In this document: positions 45,859-57,229 of the stretch, in pieces
How positions within the stretch are numbered: position 1 is the first letter of the stretch
Layout of the letters: each line of letters opens with the position of its first letter
DNA from: Periconia sp. R9002
Lineage: Eukaryota > Ascomycota > Dothideomycetes > Pleosporales > Periconiaceae
NCBI GenBank assembly: GCA_023627715.1
Contig: JAMAHW010000055.1
Coordinates: 1-64,000, forward strand
Reading direction: 5' to 3'
Length of the DNA: 64,000 nucleotides
Program-made: the position numbers and the translations under genes
Notes under the pieces: generated by a model
What the model saw: only the letters and a program-made list of their open reading frames with translations
Databases searched by the model: none
What the model was told of the DNA's origin: nothing

Positions 45859-46511
45859 ATGGGGGAGTTGGTGGGAGGGTTGATGGTTGGGTAGATACTC
45901 GTTTTTTTTCAGTTCGTGCATAATTCACTCCCTCGTAAATGGACATATATAACTAGGGAATTCGCTCACGATACCTACAGACTAAGACATATATCAAAAT
46001 ATATATAAACAATCTCACTACATATCAATCTCTCTAAACACACTAACCTACCAATATAAAACTCCTACTTTTCATTCCCCAATTCATGTCTCAGTGCTGA
46101 TCTTCCCATCATTCGTCGTCAGAAAGAATTATAAACGGATGGATACGGATGGATGTGGATACGAACAGGGAGAACGAATTCAAGGTATCATGCATTATAC
46201 GAGTGCCGGTTGAAGGAACACCAACAAGCTTCAGCAGCGCATGGCTCAGATATTGAAATCGAGTTGCAGCTTGGGGGCACACACGCATACACTAGCCACA
46301 AACATATAATCAAAATGATACTGCACTTGCTTTTACTATCATTGACTACGAACAAACAGGGTTATCGGGTCATCAAGCTAATATTGAATACAAAGTAGTC
46401 CTCCTCCTAATCTCTTGTGACGCATGCAAAACATAATGTCCATCAATTCATAATACGTATGTCGAGAATCGAACATTCCTCTTTCAACCCATCGAAAGTA
46501 ACACCTATAAC
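45859..46511. other. Convergent 3' region between the MFS and vip1 genes
   Basis: There is no gene. The first 60 bases are G/T-rich on the plus strand (tgggggagttggtgggagggttgatggttggg), and from about 45960 the plus strand turns C/A/T-rich (cactacatatcaatctctctaaacacactaacc). Confidence 0.5.
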
Positions 46512-47351
46512 TTAGGTGGTGGTAGTAGCGGCGGGAGCACTCTCTGATGCCTTGGCGCAGCCGGAGCATGCACACTTGCCCTCGGGACATGGGCACTTGC
46601 CAGCCTCTGATGAGCAGTTGCATTGAGTCTTATCGGATCCAGGGAGCGTGTGAACGTTGGCCTGCTCGGCAGTGGGCTTTCCGCTTCCACCCTTCTTCAA
46701 ATCTGCCAAGTGGCGGGCCTCATTGTGCACATCCAACACAGTCTTGTTACCCGTCTCGTAGAATTGCCTCAGTTTCTGGCCCGTGGGAGTACCTGCAGCC
46801 TTATCGTAGTAGCTCCATACGCCGCGCCAGCCAGCCGTGACTTTGTCTGTCACGCCGAGCTTGGAGTCGACAGCCTGGGCCTTTTGTGTGGCTTGGAAGC
46901 GCTGGTCGAGGTTTTGAAGGGCGGAAGTAAACTTGGTGCTGATACCGTGTTGTTGGTCGATGGCTAGGGCTCGCTCAATGGCCTTGTCAGATATGGCATA
47001 GCCATGGGCCAGGTATTCGGCGACGATGCGTGCGCGCGGCTTCTCCTCCTGCTCAATGTGGTGGTCGCCGTCCTTGGCCTCCTCAGCGGATGCAGCTTTT
47101 TCGCCAGCAACCTCATCGATTGACTTCGCAGAGGTGACATGTACGGAGTTGGGTCCGAGCTGGGTGTTATCTAGCAAGAGAGCCGTCTTCGCAGCTGCCG
47201 TTTTCTCGAAGGTGACGGAGGCGGATTGGGTCTCGTTGTCGGTCGGCGTGACAGAGATGTTGGCAATTTTACCACAGAAGCTGAAGAAGGACTTGATCTC
47301 ATCCTCGCTTGTCTTGGTGCTGATGTTCTCGACGTGAACGGTAGAAGCCAT
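46512..47351 (-). CDS. vip1: vip1-type RRM protein with a metallothionein-like Cys-rich C-terminus
   Basis: A single open frame of 279 codons. Residues 3-76 form an RNA-recognition motif (RNP2 Val-His-Val-Glu-Asn-Ile; a degenerate RNP1 around Gln-Ser-Ala-Ser-Val-Thr-Phe). A helical middle (about 100-215) contains Val-Ala-Glu-Tyr-Leu-Ala-His-Gly-Tyr, which is typical of the Schizosaccharomyces vip1 group. Residues 243-264 hold seven Cys in the pattern C-x-C-x6-C-x-C-x4-C-x-C-x2-C, followed by an Ala/Thr tail. The group was named for p53-related antigenicity and its cellular job is poorly known. The Cys pattern is what a small metal-binding segment would show; whether it binds metal is inference. 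No intron is needed. Confidence 0.85.
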   Translation of the reverse strand: MASTVHVENISTKTSEDEIKSFFSFCGKIANISVTPTDNETQSASVTFEKTAAAKTALLLDNTQLGPNSVHVTSAKSIDEVAGEKAASAEEAKDGDHHIEQEEKPRARIVAEYLAHGYAISDKAIERALAIDQQHGISTKFTSALQNLDQRFQATQKAQAVDSKLGVTDKVTAGWRGVWSYYDKAAGTPTGQKLRQFYETGNKTVLDVHNEARHLADLKKGGSGKPTAEQANVHTLPGSDKTQCNCSSEAGKCPCPEGKCACSGCAKASESAPAATTTT

Positions 47352-47717
47352 GATGGAGGGGTAGGGGTTGATGGATGTGGGTTATATTCAAAAACGGATT
47401 GATTCAGTGGATGAAAAGTGTTAGTATGTGTGAGTAAAGTTGAAAGTGGAATTGGAGGCAACAAGAGTTTTTATGTCAGTCATGAATGGAGAAGGTGCAA
47501 GGAGGGGGGTAGCAAGCACGCGGCCCATGACGTAAATTGTGGCGGGGTGTGGCGGCGGCCCACGCGGTTGGAAAAGCATCACGTAACTATGTCCACCATC
47601 ACATGTCAAGCGAACTTGAATTGTTGTAGCCTACATATTCATTATTCATGATGGAATGATCGCAGCACCTATGCATACTCCTTTTATGAGAAGACATCTG
47701 CCAAAACTCAGGGTGAT
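47352..47717. other. Promoter of the vip1-type gene and 3' end of the ribulokinase gene
   Basis: These 366 bases contain no gene. Both neighbours are on the minus strand, so this is the upstream region of the vip1-type gene and the downstream flank of the... ribulokinase gene start is on its far side; the 3' end of ribulokinase abuts at 47718. Confidence 0.4.
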
Positions 47718-49654
47718 CTAAGGCGTTCCGACCTTGGTCCACCCTGCAACAGCCTCATCAACCTCCTTTCGATACCTCTGTTGGCTTTCGCATTGCTCCA
47801 AGAATACCTTGTATTTGGCCGCCAGCAGTTTTTTCAATGATTGATCTGTGGTGGGCTTGACCATCTTGCCTGCTTTGCTGAATCGGTCCATAATGTTCCA
47901 CAGCGGCTCGCTGTTTCCTTCTTTGTCCGTGCTGGCCGCTTTCGCACCCAGCATGGCTGCACCGTGAACAACCGCAGCATGTACGTAGCGGGGGATAAGC
48001 ACCGGCATATCGCACGCAGAAGCGATCAGCTGCATAAGGATATCGTTTTGGCATTGAGAGCCTGACATGAAAATGGACGAGATGACGTGTCCGGCCTCGT
48101 TCATCGCCGTGACAATCTGATGTGTCTGCAAGGCAATGAACTCCATGGTGGCATAGTAGTATAATGCAAGACCGTCGAGACTCTTATCAGAACTGAGACC
48201 AATCACAGAGCCCTTCATATTTGGGTCCGCGACAGGGGAACGGTTACCAAAGAGGTCGCCGTAGAGGAAGAAATGGCGACCCAGCCAAGAAATGTGCGGC
48301 GCATCTGCCTTCTCTGCCATATCCTTCAGGTGCTCGTTCAAAAAGTCGTAAATGTTTGTGTTGTATGTTTCGGCCACTGAATGAGCCTCCTGGAATGCTG
48401 GATGTGTTTCTATCACATGCTTCAACAACTCTCCAGTTGCACTCTGACCTCCCTCAGCCATCCAGTAGTCTGGCAGCAACACGTCTCGGTACGGACCCCA
48501 AACGCCGTTCACAAAAACAGGGTCGCGAGACATGGCGAGGTGGCAAGTGGAAGTTCCAGCAACTGCGGCGAGACGGGTAAACGCTTGCGACACATCGTTC
48601 TTGGGTGCTTCCATGTCGAGCTGATCGTCGTCGAGCTTCACTTTGGCGCCTACCGTCCCAATCCAGCCAGCATACGCATCGATGACACCGCTTCCGACCG
48701 CAATTCCGGGCTGGAGACCCATATCTGTAGCTGCCTTTTCGCTCAACGTTCCGACAAGCTCTCCAGCTGTGAGGTAGCGCCCATTCTGTGTATACGTTAG
48801 CCTAGGCATTTACCATTATACAGGGAGGCACGTAACCACATTGTCAACGCCACCCATGCGCTTGAAGTTGTCCTCGGCCAAATCTTCAAGCCCAATGTCT
48901 CTGAGAAAATCTTCTTGCCATCCCTTCACACTCCCATCAACCCCGACAGGCACATAGCCTTGCTTGCACACCACACTGCAGAAGCTTCGTGTCTCGCTCC
49001 CGGTAGCGATGTGAGTTAGGGCATCAGTCAAATCGTAGAATTTGCATCGATCAAACAGCTCCTTGGGCATATTGTTCTTCAGCCACAGCACTTTTGGAAT
49101 CTCCATCTCGATCGACATCTTGCCTCCGACGTAGCGGAGTAGATTATGTTTTGTTGCATTAATCTTGTTTGTCTCCTCTTCGGGGCGATGGTCGAGCCAC
49201 AGTATCACATTGCGATCATTACCATCTTTGTTGTCGAAGTTGGGACCCGTCACGCACACGGGTTCGTCTGTGTCACCAGCGAAGACAGCGAGGGAGCAGG
49301 TAGCATCGAAACCAATCCCTCGGATCGTGGTTCGGTCGATGTTGTGCTGATCGATCGCCCTACGAACTGAAGAGCATATACAGCGCCAGATGTCTGTGGT
49401 TGATTGTTCCTGTGTGTGACCGTCAGCACCGCGGGCTGTGCCGTAGTCGGCTACTCGGGCTGTAGGCATACGTAGTAGCCAGTCTGGGGTTGCCAAAGGC
49501 CAATGTTTTCAGAGGCCAATCCAACAATGTCACCCTGATCGTTCATGATGCAAGCTCGGGCACTGCCGGTACCGACATCGATGCCGATGTAGTGCTCAAC
49601 AAAGGGCCGAAGCTCATTGCGAGGGTCGGTGGATAAGTGGCGCGAAGCTGCCAT
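47718..49654 (-). CDS. FGGY-family D-ribulokinase, three exons
   Basis: Exons are 49472-49654, 48840-49409 and 47718-48785, with introns 49410-49471 (GTATGC...CAG) and 48786-48839 (ending in ACACAG). The second donor is ambiguous by one codon (48839 or 48836), so the product is 606 or 607 residues. The N-terminal Tyr-Ile-Gly-Ile-Asp-Val-Gly-Thr-Gly-Ser-Ala-Arg is the FGGY kinase nucleotide-binding start, and Trp-Leu-Asp-His-Arg follows in exon 2. Exon 3 has Gly-Val-Ile-Asp-Ala-Tyr-Ala-Gly, with the likely catalytic Asp, and Gly-Gln-Ser-Ala-Thr-Gly. The closest described relatives are yeast YDR109C and human FGGY, which phosphorylate D-ribulose to ribulose 5-phosphate and are thought to repair by-product sugar. 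It lies head to head with EMC10 across about 0.9 kb. Confidence 0.9.
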
Positions 49655-50591
49655 GATGGTGGACTTGTATGCGAGAGCAGAACCCGAGTAGCAGCCAAAG
49701 ATGTCGTCGCAGGAGGAATTGAGGTGAGAGGAGCTAAGAGGAAATAAAAAAACAAGAGCGAGTGCAGCTGTTTGTTGTCCTGGTCAGTCCCCACGCCCAC
49801 GATTTTATGTTGAGGGAGGCACGATGAGCTCATGCGGACCCCCGAATTTCCTAGCACGGTGGGGGTGGGGGTTGCTCCCTCCCTTAGTGAGGAGCAATTG
49901 GACGCTTGGTTCTCGGTTTTTGCAGGGCCCGCCGCTTACTCTTCTCCAAGGCGTGGGGATCGTGACTTTGCGGTCCACTTTTCGGGTATCCCGGTACCTT
50001 TTGGCGTACACATCGCATTCACACATTGGCTGCTGGCTGCTCTGCGCGTGATGACTTGTTTGCCACGAAGGCACGATCCCGCTCATTACTTGACCGCTTG
50101 GTCACAAGCGATACCGGAGACGCTGCTTCGTGTGTTGTGCCTGTGCATGCGTTGAACTTATCGAAAATGGTAACAGGTCCAACTGCATACAATCATTGAT
50201 GGACGGATCCCTCGGCGATTAGTCCATACGTACACACATTGATACCTGCATTGGCATCTTTTGTAGGAAAACATTGACTACAACCACATCGAAAAAAAAA
50301 ATCCGAGGACGTCTTTTTTTGAATTGCTCATCAGATAGCCGAATATGTACAATTGATTAAATATTTCTCGATACAGCAGCTGGCAGCTCATCCTAGCATC
50401 CTCCCCTCGTTCCCCACCACAGTTAGCTAGCTGTAGTTATCCCGCTTCCTCGTTTAGCCGAGACGCTACCTGGTAGCCAGAGCCTAGCTCGGCGAAACAA
50501 TGTTCCACTCGCAGCCCTCCTAGAGCTCATACACTCCACTACATCACGACAACCGTTCCGACGCTCTCAAAGCATCCGCCCGCCGCCCACC
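49655..50591. other. Divergent promoter region of D-ribulokinase and EMC10
   Basis: There is no gene. A frame at 49832-50155 (plus) overlaps low-complexity GC-rich DNA without family resemblance. The last 90 bases before the EMC10 ATG are C-rich, as in fungal leaders. Confidence 0.5.
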
Positions 50592-51207
50592 ATGCTTCTC
50601 GCAAAGCTTCTCCTGCTCCCGGTAGCCGTCGCCTCCACCGTGACCGTTTACATCCACCCAATTCCCGACTCCACAATCCCAAAATCTTCAGTAGTATCAT
50701 CACCCGTCCCACTCGCGCAGATTGATCTTGACCCCGAAACGTCTACTGCCTCCGTAACATCCTACACACCACCGCACGGTTCCTACTCCTCCGACCATTT
50801 CGTTCGCGTCGGTCTTCACGACACGAAATCGCAGTCATGGCGCGGCGTAGTCACTTCGACAGCGAGCTTTGCCGAAAAGTACAAGCAGAAGTTTGTAGTG
50901 CACGTGGACGAGAAGGGTGAAGCGTACCATGTTGGGTTCACAGCGAGTGCGAGCGACACTAAAGAGGTGGTGGTGGAAGTGGTGCAGAAGGCTGCGGGAC
51001 CAAAGCCGGCGCTGAACAAGCCCGTCGTTTTGAACGCCGAGGGCAAAATCGATTCCAAGGAGCCGGAGAAGACATTCTTGCAAAAGTGAGTAGCGTCATG
51101 TTCTTTATTGCCTGCTTTTATGATGTGCGATGCTAACAGGTTCCAGGTATTGGTGGATGATTGCACTGTTCCTACTGGTGCAAGTCGTCGCGGGTGGGAA
51201 AGAGTGA
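50592..51207 (+). CDS. EMC10: ER membrane protein complex subunit 10 homologue, two exons
   Basis: Exons are 50592-51085 and 51147-51207, with a 61-base intron (51086-51146; GTGAGT donor, GCTAAC branch, CAG acceptor). The product is 184 residues. Residues 1-15 are a signal peptide and residues 20-150 form a beta-rich lumenal domain. The second exon adds the single C-terminal membrane helix (about 167-180) and a short Gly-Gly-Lys-Glu end, as in fungal EMC10 proteins. Without splicing the protein would end before its membrane anchor. The EMC inserts tail-anchored and multi-pass proteins into the ER membrane. Sequence conservation is low in this family, so the call rests on architecture and the C-terminal pattern. 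Confidence 0.75.
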
Positions 51208-52584
51208 GAAACGAGCGAGATCATTCAGCGAAATACATGACTTTATAGACCTCGAACCGTTTCCATCTCATCACGAAATCTTATTCCCAATATTTTGACA
51301 GAAGGGACAGCCTTTGTTGCGATCCGAATTCTAGTCTACAACGTTGCACAATCCGATACCCGCCTGAGAACGCTTCAAGCCTCCATATGGAGACATGAAA
51401 CACAGTTGATGAAAAGCCATTACAAATATCAGCGAGGGCTCTTTCATTGCATGGCCTTGTATATTACCAAAACCAGTACTGATGGCAGTAAGCCCTATAC
51501 GAATTCTTGCCCTCGCCCCTGCGTCATTTTTCCAGTTCCATGTTGCAACCATTTCAAAAATATCGCGAATACTATTTACTCTCCGCACACGCAGAGCTAC
51601 ATACATTGCACATGACACAACATCCACGACGAATTTTCGCCTCATCTATAACCAATGAACAAACTTATCAATTCCTGACATCCCTTCTCTTCTTCTCACA
51701 CTCAGTCTCCCTCTTTCAACCGCCCTTTTTCAAACCTTAAAGGAGGGGATGAAGGAGTATGTACCTCCTTGACCACCCCCTCCCTTCCCCAATCTAAACT
51801 CATACATATGTACCAACCCCACAAAATCATCACCACACATCCATCACCCACCCCTCCTCCCTCCTCCAAACTCCCCAAAAAACTCCTTTCACCAAATAAC
51901 CATCACGCACGATCACGCAGTGCAGAAACGAGACAAAAAAAGCAACGCACATACAACCACAAAATACACATACACGGGCACATGAACACTTAACGTATGA
52001 AGACATTTATATGGTACATACATAACATACACGCTCTAACGGTACGTAGTGGGGGGTATCTCTGCGAACGAACGAAATGCTAACAAACGCCATTTAGATG
52101 CATGCCTCTAGATGCAAAAAAAATCCAAACCTCCGAGTACATGCATACCAACGAATGGGTGAATATGTAGGTGTGATGATGATGATGATGCTGAGAGAGA
52201 AGAAAGAAAGACTAACCAAACCATCTAAGAGCCAGAAAAGAGGCAATCTCTAAAAAGCACAACTTGCCTGTCTGATGCGTGACTTGCGTCGGTCCAATCT
52301 GTACAATCCACCACACCCTGGATACGAATGCTTCTCTCGCGTTATGAAAAAGAAAAGCCAGAAAAAGAGCGAGTGAGTCCGGCTCCCAAAAATCCACCCG
52401 CGACGTCCTTTGAAAAAAATCTTTGAAACCCTGTTTCATCAAAAACACCTGGTACTGTCAAAACCAATCATAACCCTCCGTTTCGCGTGCATGGGATCTC
52501 GTGTTCCCTCAATCTCTCACGCTCTCACCACGCAGGGGGGGGCAGGCACGCCGTGTAACCTTCTCGTCAGCTCAGTGTACAACA
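51208..52584. other. Convergent 3' region between EMC10 and glucosamine-6-phosphate deaminase
   Basis: There is no gene. From about 51690 to 52000 the plus strand is strongly C/A-rich (accccctcccttcccc, ccatcacccacccc), which makes the deaminase's sense strand G/T-rich beyond its stop. A gatgatgatgatgatg tract lies near 52176-52191. Confidence 0.5.
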
Positions 52585-53913
52585 TTACCCCTGAACACGA
52601 GCACTCATAGGGGCAAGCTGAGGCTCATCACCAAGAGCATCCTCAAGAGCCTGCATAGCAGCCGCGCCAGCCTTCTCATCCCCAATCCTAGCACTCATAG
52701 GTCCGAGAACCGGACTCGCCGAGCGCGAGACATCGAGCTGCGGGACCGCGAGCGTGATTCCTTGCGTAGGCGGCACATAGGGGGCGAGTTGGTCCTCGAC
52801 GAGGGAGTCGCGCTTCCGGGGGAGCATCTGGCGGAAGCCGAGCTCGCGGCCGACTTTCTCGATGCTCTTGAAGTACTTTACGGTTTTGACTTTGAGCTCG
52901 AGGGTTGCGTCTTCGTCGACGATGATCAAGGGGTGGGGGTGGAGTTGGAGGCTGGAGAGGGTCCACATGTGGTTTACGCCTTCTTCGATGCATTTTTGCA
53001 GCGCAAGGGCTTTGTGGGCGCCTGTGATGATGATGACGACTTCACGGGCCTGTGATGGGGGGGTTGGGGTGGTTAGTAGGGGATGTTTCTTTGGGGGAAA
53101 AGAGTGACTTACCTCGAGCACCGTCTCCACTCCGACCGTCAGGGCCATGCGGGGCACTTGGTCCAGATTGTTGCCAAAGAAGCGGGAATTGGCAAGGATG
53201 GTGTCGTAGGCCAGGGTCTTGACGCGGGTGCGCGACTTGAGGCTGGAGCCCGGCTCATTGAAGGCAATGTGTCCATCAGGGCCGATGCCGCCCAGGAACA
53301 GTTCAATGCCGCCGGCGGCCTTGATCTTGTCCTCGTACGCCTGGCACTCGGCCTCGAGATCGGCCGCATTGCCGTTGAGGATGTTGATGTTCTCGGGCCG
53401 CACGTCGACGTGCGAGAAGAAGTGCTTGTACATGAAGCTGTGGTAACTCTCCGGATGCTCCCGCGGAATCCCGACGTATTCGTCCTACATGTCGTGCATG
53501 GTTAGTCCAACTGCCACGTAAATGCCTAAATGTGAACACGAGAACGGGGTCTTATGTACCATGTTGAATGTGACTACATGGCGGAAGGAGATCTCGCCAG
53601 CCTTGTGCCGCTGGACCAGGTTCTGGTAGATGAGAACGGGGCTGCTCCCCGTAGGCAAGCCCAGAACGAAGGGCCGCTCAGGCGTAGGTCGGAACGTCTT
53701 GATACGCTCTACAGGAATTGAAACATGACCGGTTAGCTCCAGTCCCGTGAGACAGAAATGCTATTGCAAGACCGGGGGGAGGGGGAGTATGCACCAATTA
53801 TATAATCTGCGATGTACTTGGACGCCGTCTGAGGATCATCTCGAATGATTAGACGCCTGTTAAGCGATCAGCCTAATGGGGGTCTGTGGATGGCGGAGTG
53901 CATATGCATACAT
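52585..53913 (-). CDS. NAG1: Glucosamine-6-phosphate deaminase (NagB/Nag1 type), five exons with a split start codon
   Basis: Exons are 53912-53913 (just AT), 53795-53856, 53560-53708, 53113-53484 and 52585-53049. All introns are GT...AG and in phase, giving 349 residues. The start codon is AT|G, interrupted by a 55-base intron. Numbering from it places Asp72 (Met-Asp-Glu-Tyr-Val-Gly) and Asp141, His143 and Glu148 ([10 protein letters not shown]) at exactly the active-site numbers of Escherichia coli NagB, which supports the unusual start. The enzyme converts glucosamine 6-phosphate to fructose 6-phosphate plus ammonia, the last step of N-acetylglucosamine use. About 70 residues extend past the bacterial length and contain Pro-Met-Ser-Ala-Arg twice, of unknown role. 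The UNC93-like transporter gene is divergent 1.7 kb away. The symbol follows Candida usage. Confidence 0.93.
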
Positions 53914-55594
53914 GATACGGTAAGTGCGGAACAGTTGGTTGGTGGTACCAAATAGATGGACAAGCTTGGGTAGAGTAATGTGAATGTATTTGTCGCAAGG
54001 GGGTTCTTATTTTGGAGACACAGAAAAGGAGGGAGCAAGCCTGGTAGTATTTATTTGGGCCGTGGGTTTCCAGCAGGTTCGGGCAGATGAGGTCAGGTAG
54101 CTGTTCATGGTGATGGACGGGTCTCTCGGCCGGGGTTTCTTCTTTGTCAAAGATGGTCGCGGCGAATGAAGCATGGCCAAATGCGACCGTGGGCGGACGA
54201 CCGGTGGGGTGAGTCGGCGCTTCTCAACGGCTCGGGGACTTGCGAACCAGGCGTGACGATGGGATACCGTTATCACAATTCACGAAAAAGAACGATGATG
54301 ATGGGTTGATGCAGTGCGAGGGTGAGGGTGCGGTGCGTGGACGCGGTGGTACAACACGCCAATCGCTCGTCACCCAGGGCCGCAGTGTTACATGGCTACG
54401 TGGGTAGAGCAATCTATTCCTCGTCACGCTGGACCTTTTGGCGGCGGGGTTGAGGTTGGTTGATAGGGTGATGAGATGCAGAGTTGGTTCGCTCGTTAGC
54501 TACATGGACCTAGTTTGACTTGGTTATCAGAGAGTGGCATGGCTGTTGCAGTGGATGATGCTTGGTGGAGGTCTGGAGGGGCTCCTGGAGGGGTGGACGC
54601 TAAACCGTTTTTGAGGGTTACATTCCTCGCGGCGGAGAAGGTTGCAAGCGGAACTCTAACTACACTACACCACACCACACCACACCACGCTACTTGGTAC
54701 ACAGGAGTTACGCCCTCCCCTCCATTGCCCGCCTTAGGTGGACGGTGGTTATCTCCCTCACCCATGCACGGTATCATTGTCGCCACACGTCTCCTATCTC
54801 TGCTATCAGCTGCTGCCAAAGGATTTGCGACGTGCTTGCTCCATTTCCACCGCTCGTGCCGGGGTGGTGATCCTGATCCTACCTCAAAAGCCCCCAATTC
54901 GAGAGTTGTGGATGGCCATGGCCTTTCCCCGCTGCTGACAAGCTTCTGGAGTTCTGATGGCCATGGGCCATATTGGATGGGCATTGGACAGTGAGCGGCA
55001 GGCTGATGGACCCTGCTTGAGCCAATGGCGGCCCCCCTGCTCCCCGCTGCCTCGCGTCCTTCCACAGCAGGCAGTCCTCCACAGGCAAAGAAAAGCGGCG
55101 TGTTGCCAACCTGAAGACGAAAAAGAAGGCTAAACGGGTGGCGTACGAGGCAGTACCACCACACCCAACGTACAAACATGCACACCCGGCGGCGGCTGAA
55201 GGCCGTGGTGGACTGACAGGACAGACTCATGACTGGGGAGGTACGAAAATATCTTTGGAGCCGTGCAGAGTTGCTATCTATCGCCGGGCCCCAGACTGTC
55301 GCGTGTGCGCACCCACTAAGATACCGCGGTCACGGTCTCGATGCGGTCTAGTCGTAGGGAACTCGGAGCTTCTGGTGAATGCATCCTGGCCGCCCTTTCC
55401 TTATTAAAATGGTCCCTTGACCCACTCTCCCCGTGCTCTGCTCTGCTCTGCCTTGCCCTCGTTCGCCAAAAGCATTCAGACAAAAAAGTTTGCGATTCCA
55501 TTCGCAACCGCCGCACAGGTGTCTTGACGGCCTTGCTTCGCTCGCTCGCATTGTTCTGCCATTCTCGTTGCCCGTTGATTGTAAGCTGTCCATC
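53914..55594. promoter_or_regulatory. Divergent promoter region of the deaminase and UNC93-like transporter genes
   Basis: This 1.7 kb has no supported gene. Long frames on both strands (for example 54496-55230 minus) are compositionally odd and lack motifs. A (ACACC)n-like tract lies near 54663-54688. The head-to-head layout would allow joint induction of uptake and catabolism. I identify no specific factor site. Confidence 0.45.
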
Positions 55595-57229
55595 ATGTCT
55601 TCCGAAGACGTCAAAAATGCGACCGTTTCCGAGAAACATGGCGACCACACCACAGAAACATTGACCCTCCCCAACTCGTGGAAGTACAAGCGTTTGAGCC
55701 TCTTTGGCTTCCAACTTCCCTGGTATGCCTCGCCTCCCGTGCAGCTCGGCATTGTTTCCTTCGTGTGCTTCATGTGCCCCGGAATGTTCAACGCCCTCAA
55801 TGGTATGGGAGGTGGAGGCCAGCTCGATGCGACCGCCAACAACCATGCGAACACGGCTCTTTATTCAACCTTTTCCGTCGTCGGTTTCTTCGCCGGTACC
55901 TTTACCAACAAGCTCGGAATCCGCACTGCCTTGTCCTTTGGAGGCATTGGCTACTCCGTCTATGTCGCTTCTTTCCTCTGCTACAACCACACTGCCAATC
56001 TCGGTTTCACAACCTTTGCAGGCGCCCTTCTCGGTGTATGCGCTGGTCTGCTGTGGTGCGCCCAGGGTGCCATTATGATGTCCTACCCTCCTGAGCAATC
56101 AAAGGGTCGTTACATTTCGTGGTTCTGGATGATTTTCAACTTGGGCGCCGTTATTGGCGGTTTGGTAAGTCTTCCCTGCATCTCACCTGCATATAAAAAA
56201 GTCCAAATCTGATTCTCAAGCTAGATTCCCCTCGGTCAAAACATGCACGTCAAAAAGGCCGGCTCCGTTAACGATGGCACCTACATTGGCTTCCTCATTC
56301 TGACTCTCATTGGCGCTGGACTCGCGTGGACCCTCGTAGACGCCAAGGACGTTGTCCGTTCCGACGGTTCCAAAATCATCGTCATGAAGCACCCCTCGTG
56401 GAAGTCGGAAATCTTGGGCTTGTGGGAAACCTTCTTTACCGATACCTACATCTTGGCTCTGTTCCCCATGTTCCTCGCGTCCAACTGGTTCTACAACTAC
56501 CACTTTACCGAATTCAATGGTGCCTACTTCAATGTACGCACTCGCGCTCTCAACAGTGTCATCTATTACACATTCCAGATCATCGGTGCCTATATTTTTG
56601 GTTTTGCCCTTGATTTCCAGGGCGTCAGGCGAACTATGCGCGCAAAGATTGCCTGGTTCGCCCTGTTCTGCGTCATCATGATTGTTTGGGGCTGTGGTTA
56701 CAAGTTCCAGTCAACTTATACCCGTTCGTGGGCTGCCGACGAGACCAACCCAAAGAAAGATTGGACCGATCCAGGCTACGGAGGACCCTTCGCTCTCTAC
56801 ATCTTCTACGGCTTCAGCGATGCTGCGTGGCAAACGTGTGTCTACTGGTATGTGATTTTTTTGTTTTGTTTTTGGAATTGTGAAAAAAGTGCAGTTGGCT
56901 GACTGACGTGGCGCAGGTTCATGGGTGCGATGACCAACAACGGACGCAAGCTGGCCAACTTTGCTGGTTTCTACAAGGGCATTCAGTCCGCCGGTAGTGC
57001 CATTACGTGGGCCATCGACGACAACGGCATCCAGTACATGACCTCATTTGCTATCAACTGGGGCCTCTTGGCCGGAAGCTTGCTCATTGCTCTCCCCGTC
57101 ATCCTCTGGAAGGTCAAGGACACGACCTCCCTCGAGGAGGACATCAAATTCACAGACGAGACCATTGCCGAAGTTGCGGCCAAGGAAGTCGTCATCGCCC
57201 CAGGCGCGAACACTACAGACAGGGTCTAA
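55595..57229 (+). CDS. UNC93-like MFS transporter, candidate N-acetylglucosamine permease, three exons
   Basis: Exons are 55595-56164, 56225-56847 and 56917-57229, with introns 56165-56224 (GTAAGT...TAG) and 56848-56916 (GTATGT...CAG). The product is 501 residues. About eleven or twelve membrane segments are visible. The first follows Pro-Trp-Tyr-Ala-Ser-Pro, with Cys-Pro-Gly-Met-Phe-Asn-Ala and a Gly-Gly-Gly-Gly loop typical of UNC93/DUF895-type fungal proteins. Ser-Tyr-Pro-Pro-Glu-Gln-Ser-Lys-Gly-Arg lies in the first half. To my knowledge the Candida GlcNAc permease Ngt1 falls in the same MFS branch. Together with the divergent deaminase and the kinase downstream this suggests GlcNAc uptake, but the substrate is inferred from neighbours, not from residues. 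Confidence 0.85.

Noticed and set aside
44403..45921. Minus frames of about 200 codons opposite the MFS gene
   Set aside because: Antisense shadows; rich in Arg/Glu as expected opposite GC-rich membrane-protein code.
54496..55230. 244-codon minus frame between the deaminase and the transporter
   Set aside because: Sits in a divergent promoter; motif-free, Trp/Cys/Arg-rich composition, not conserved-looking.
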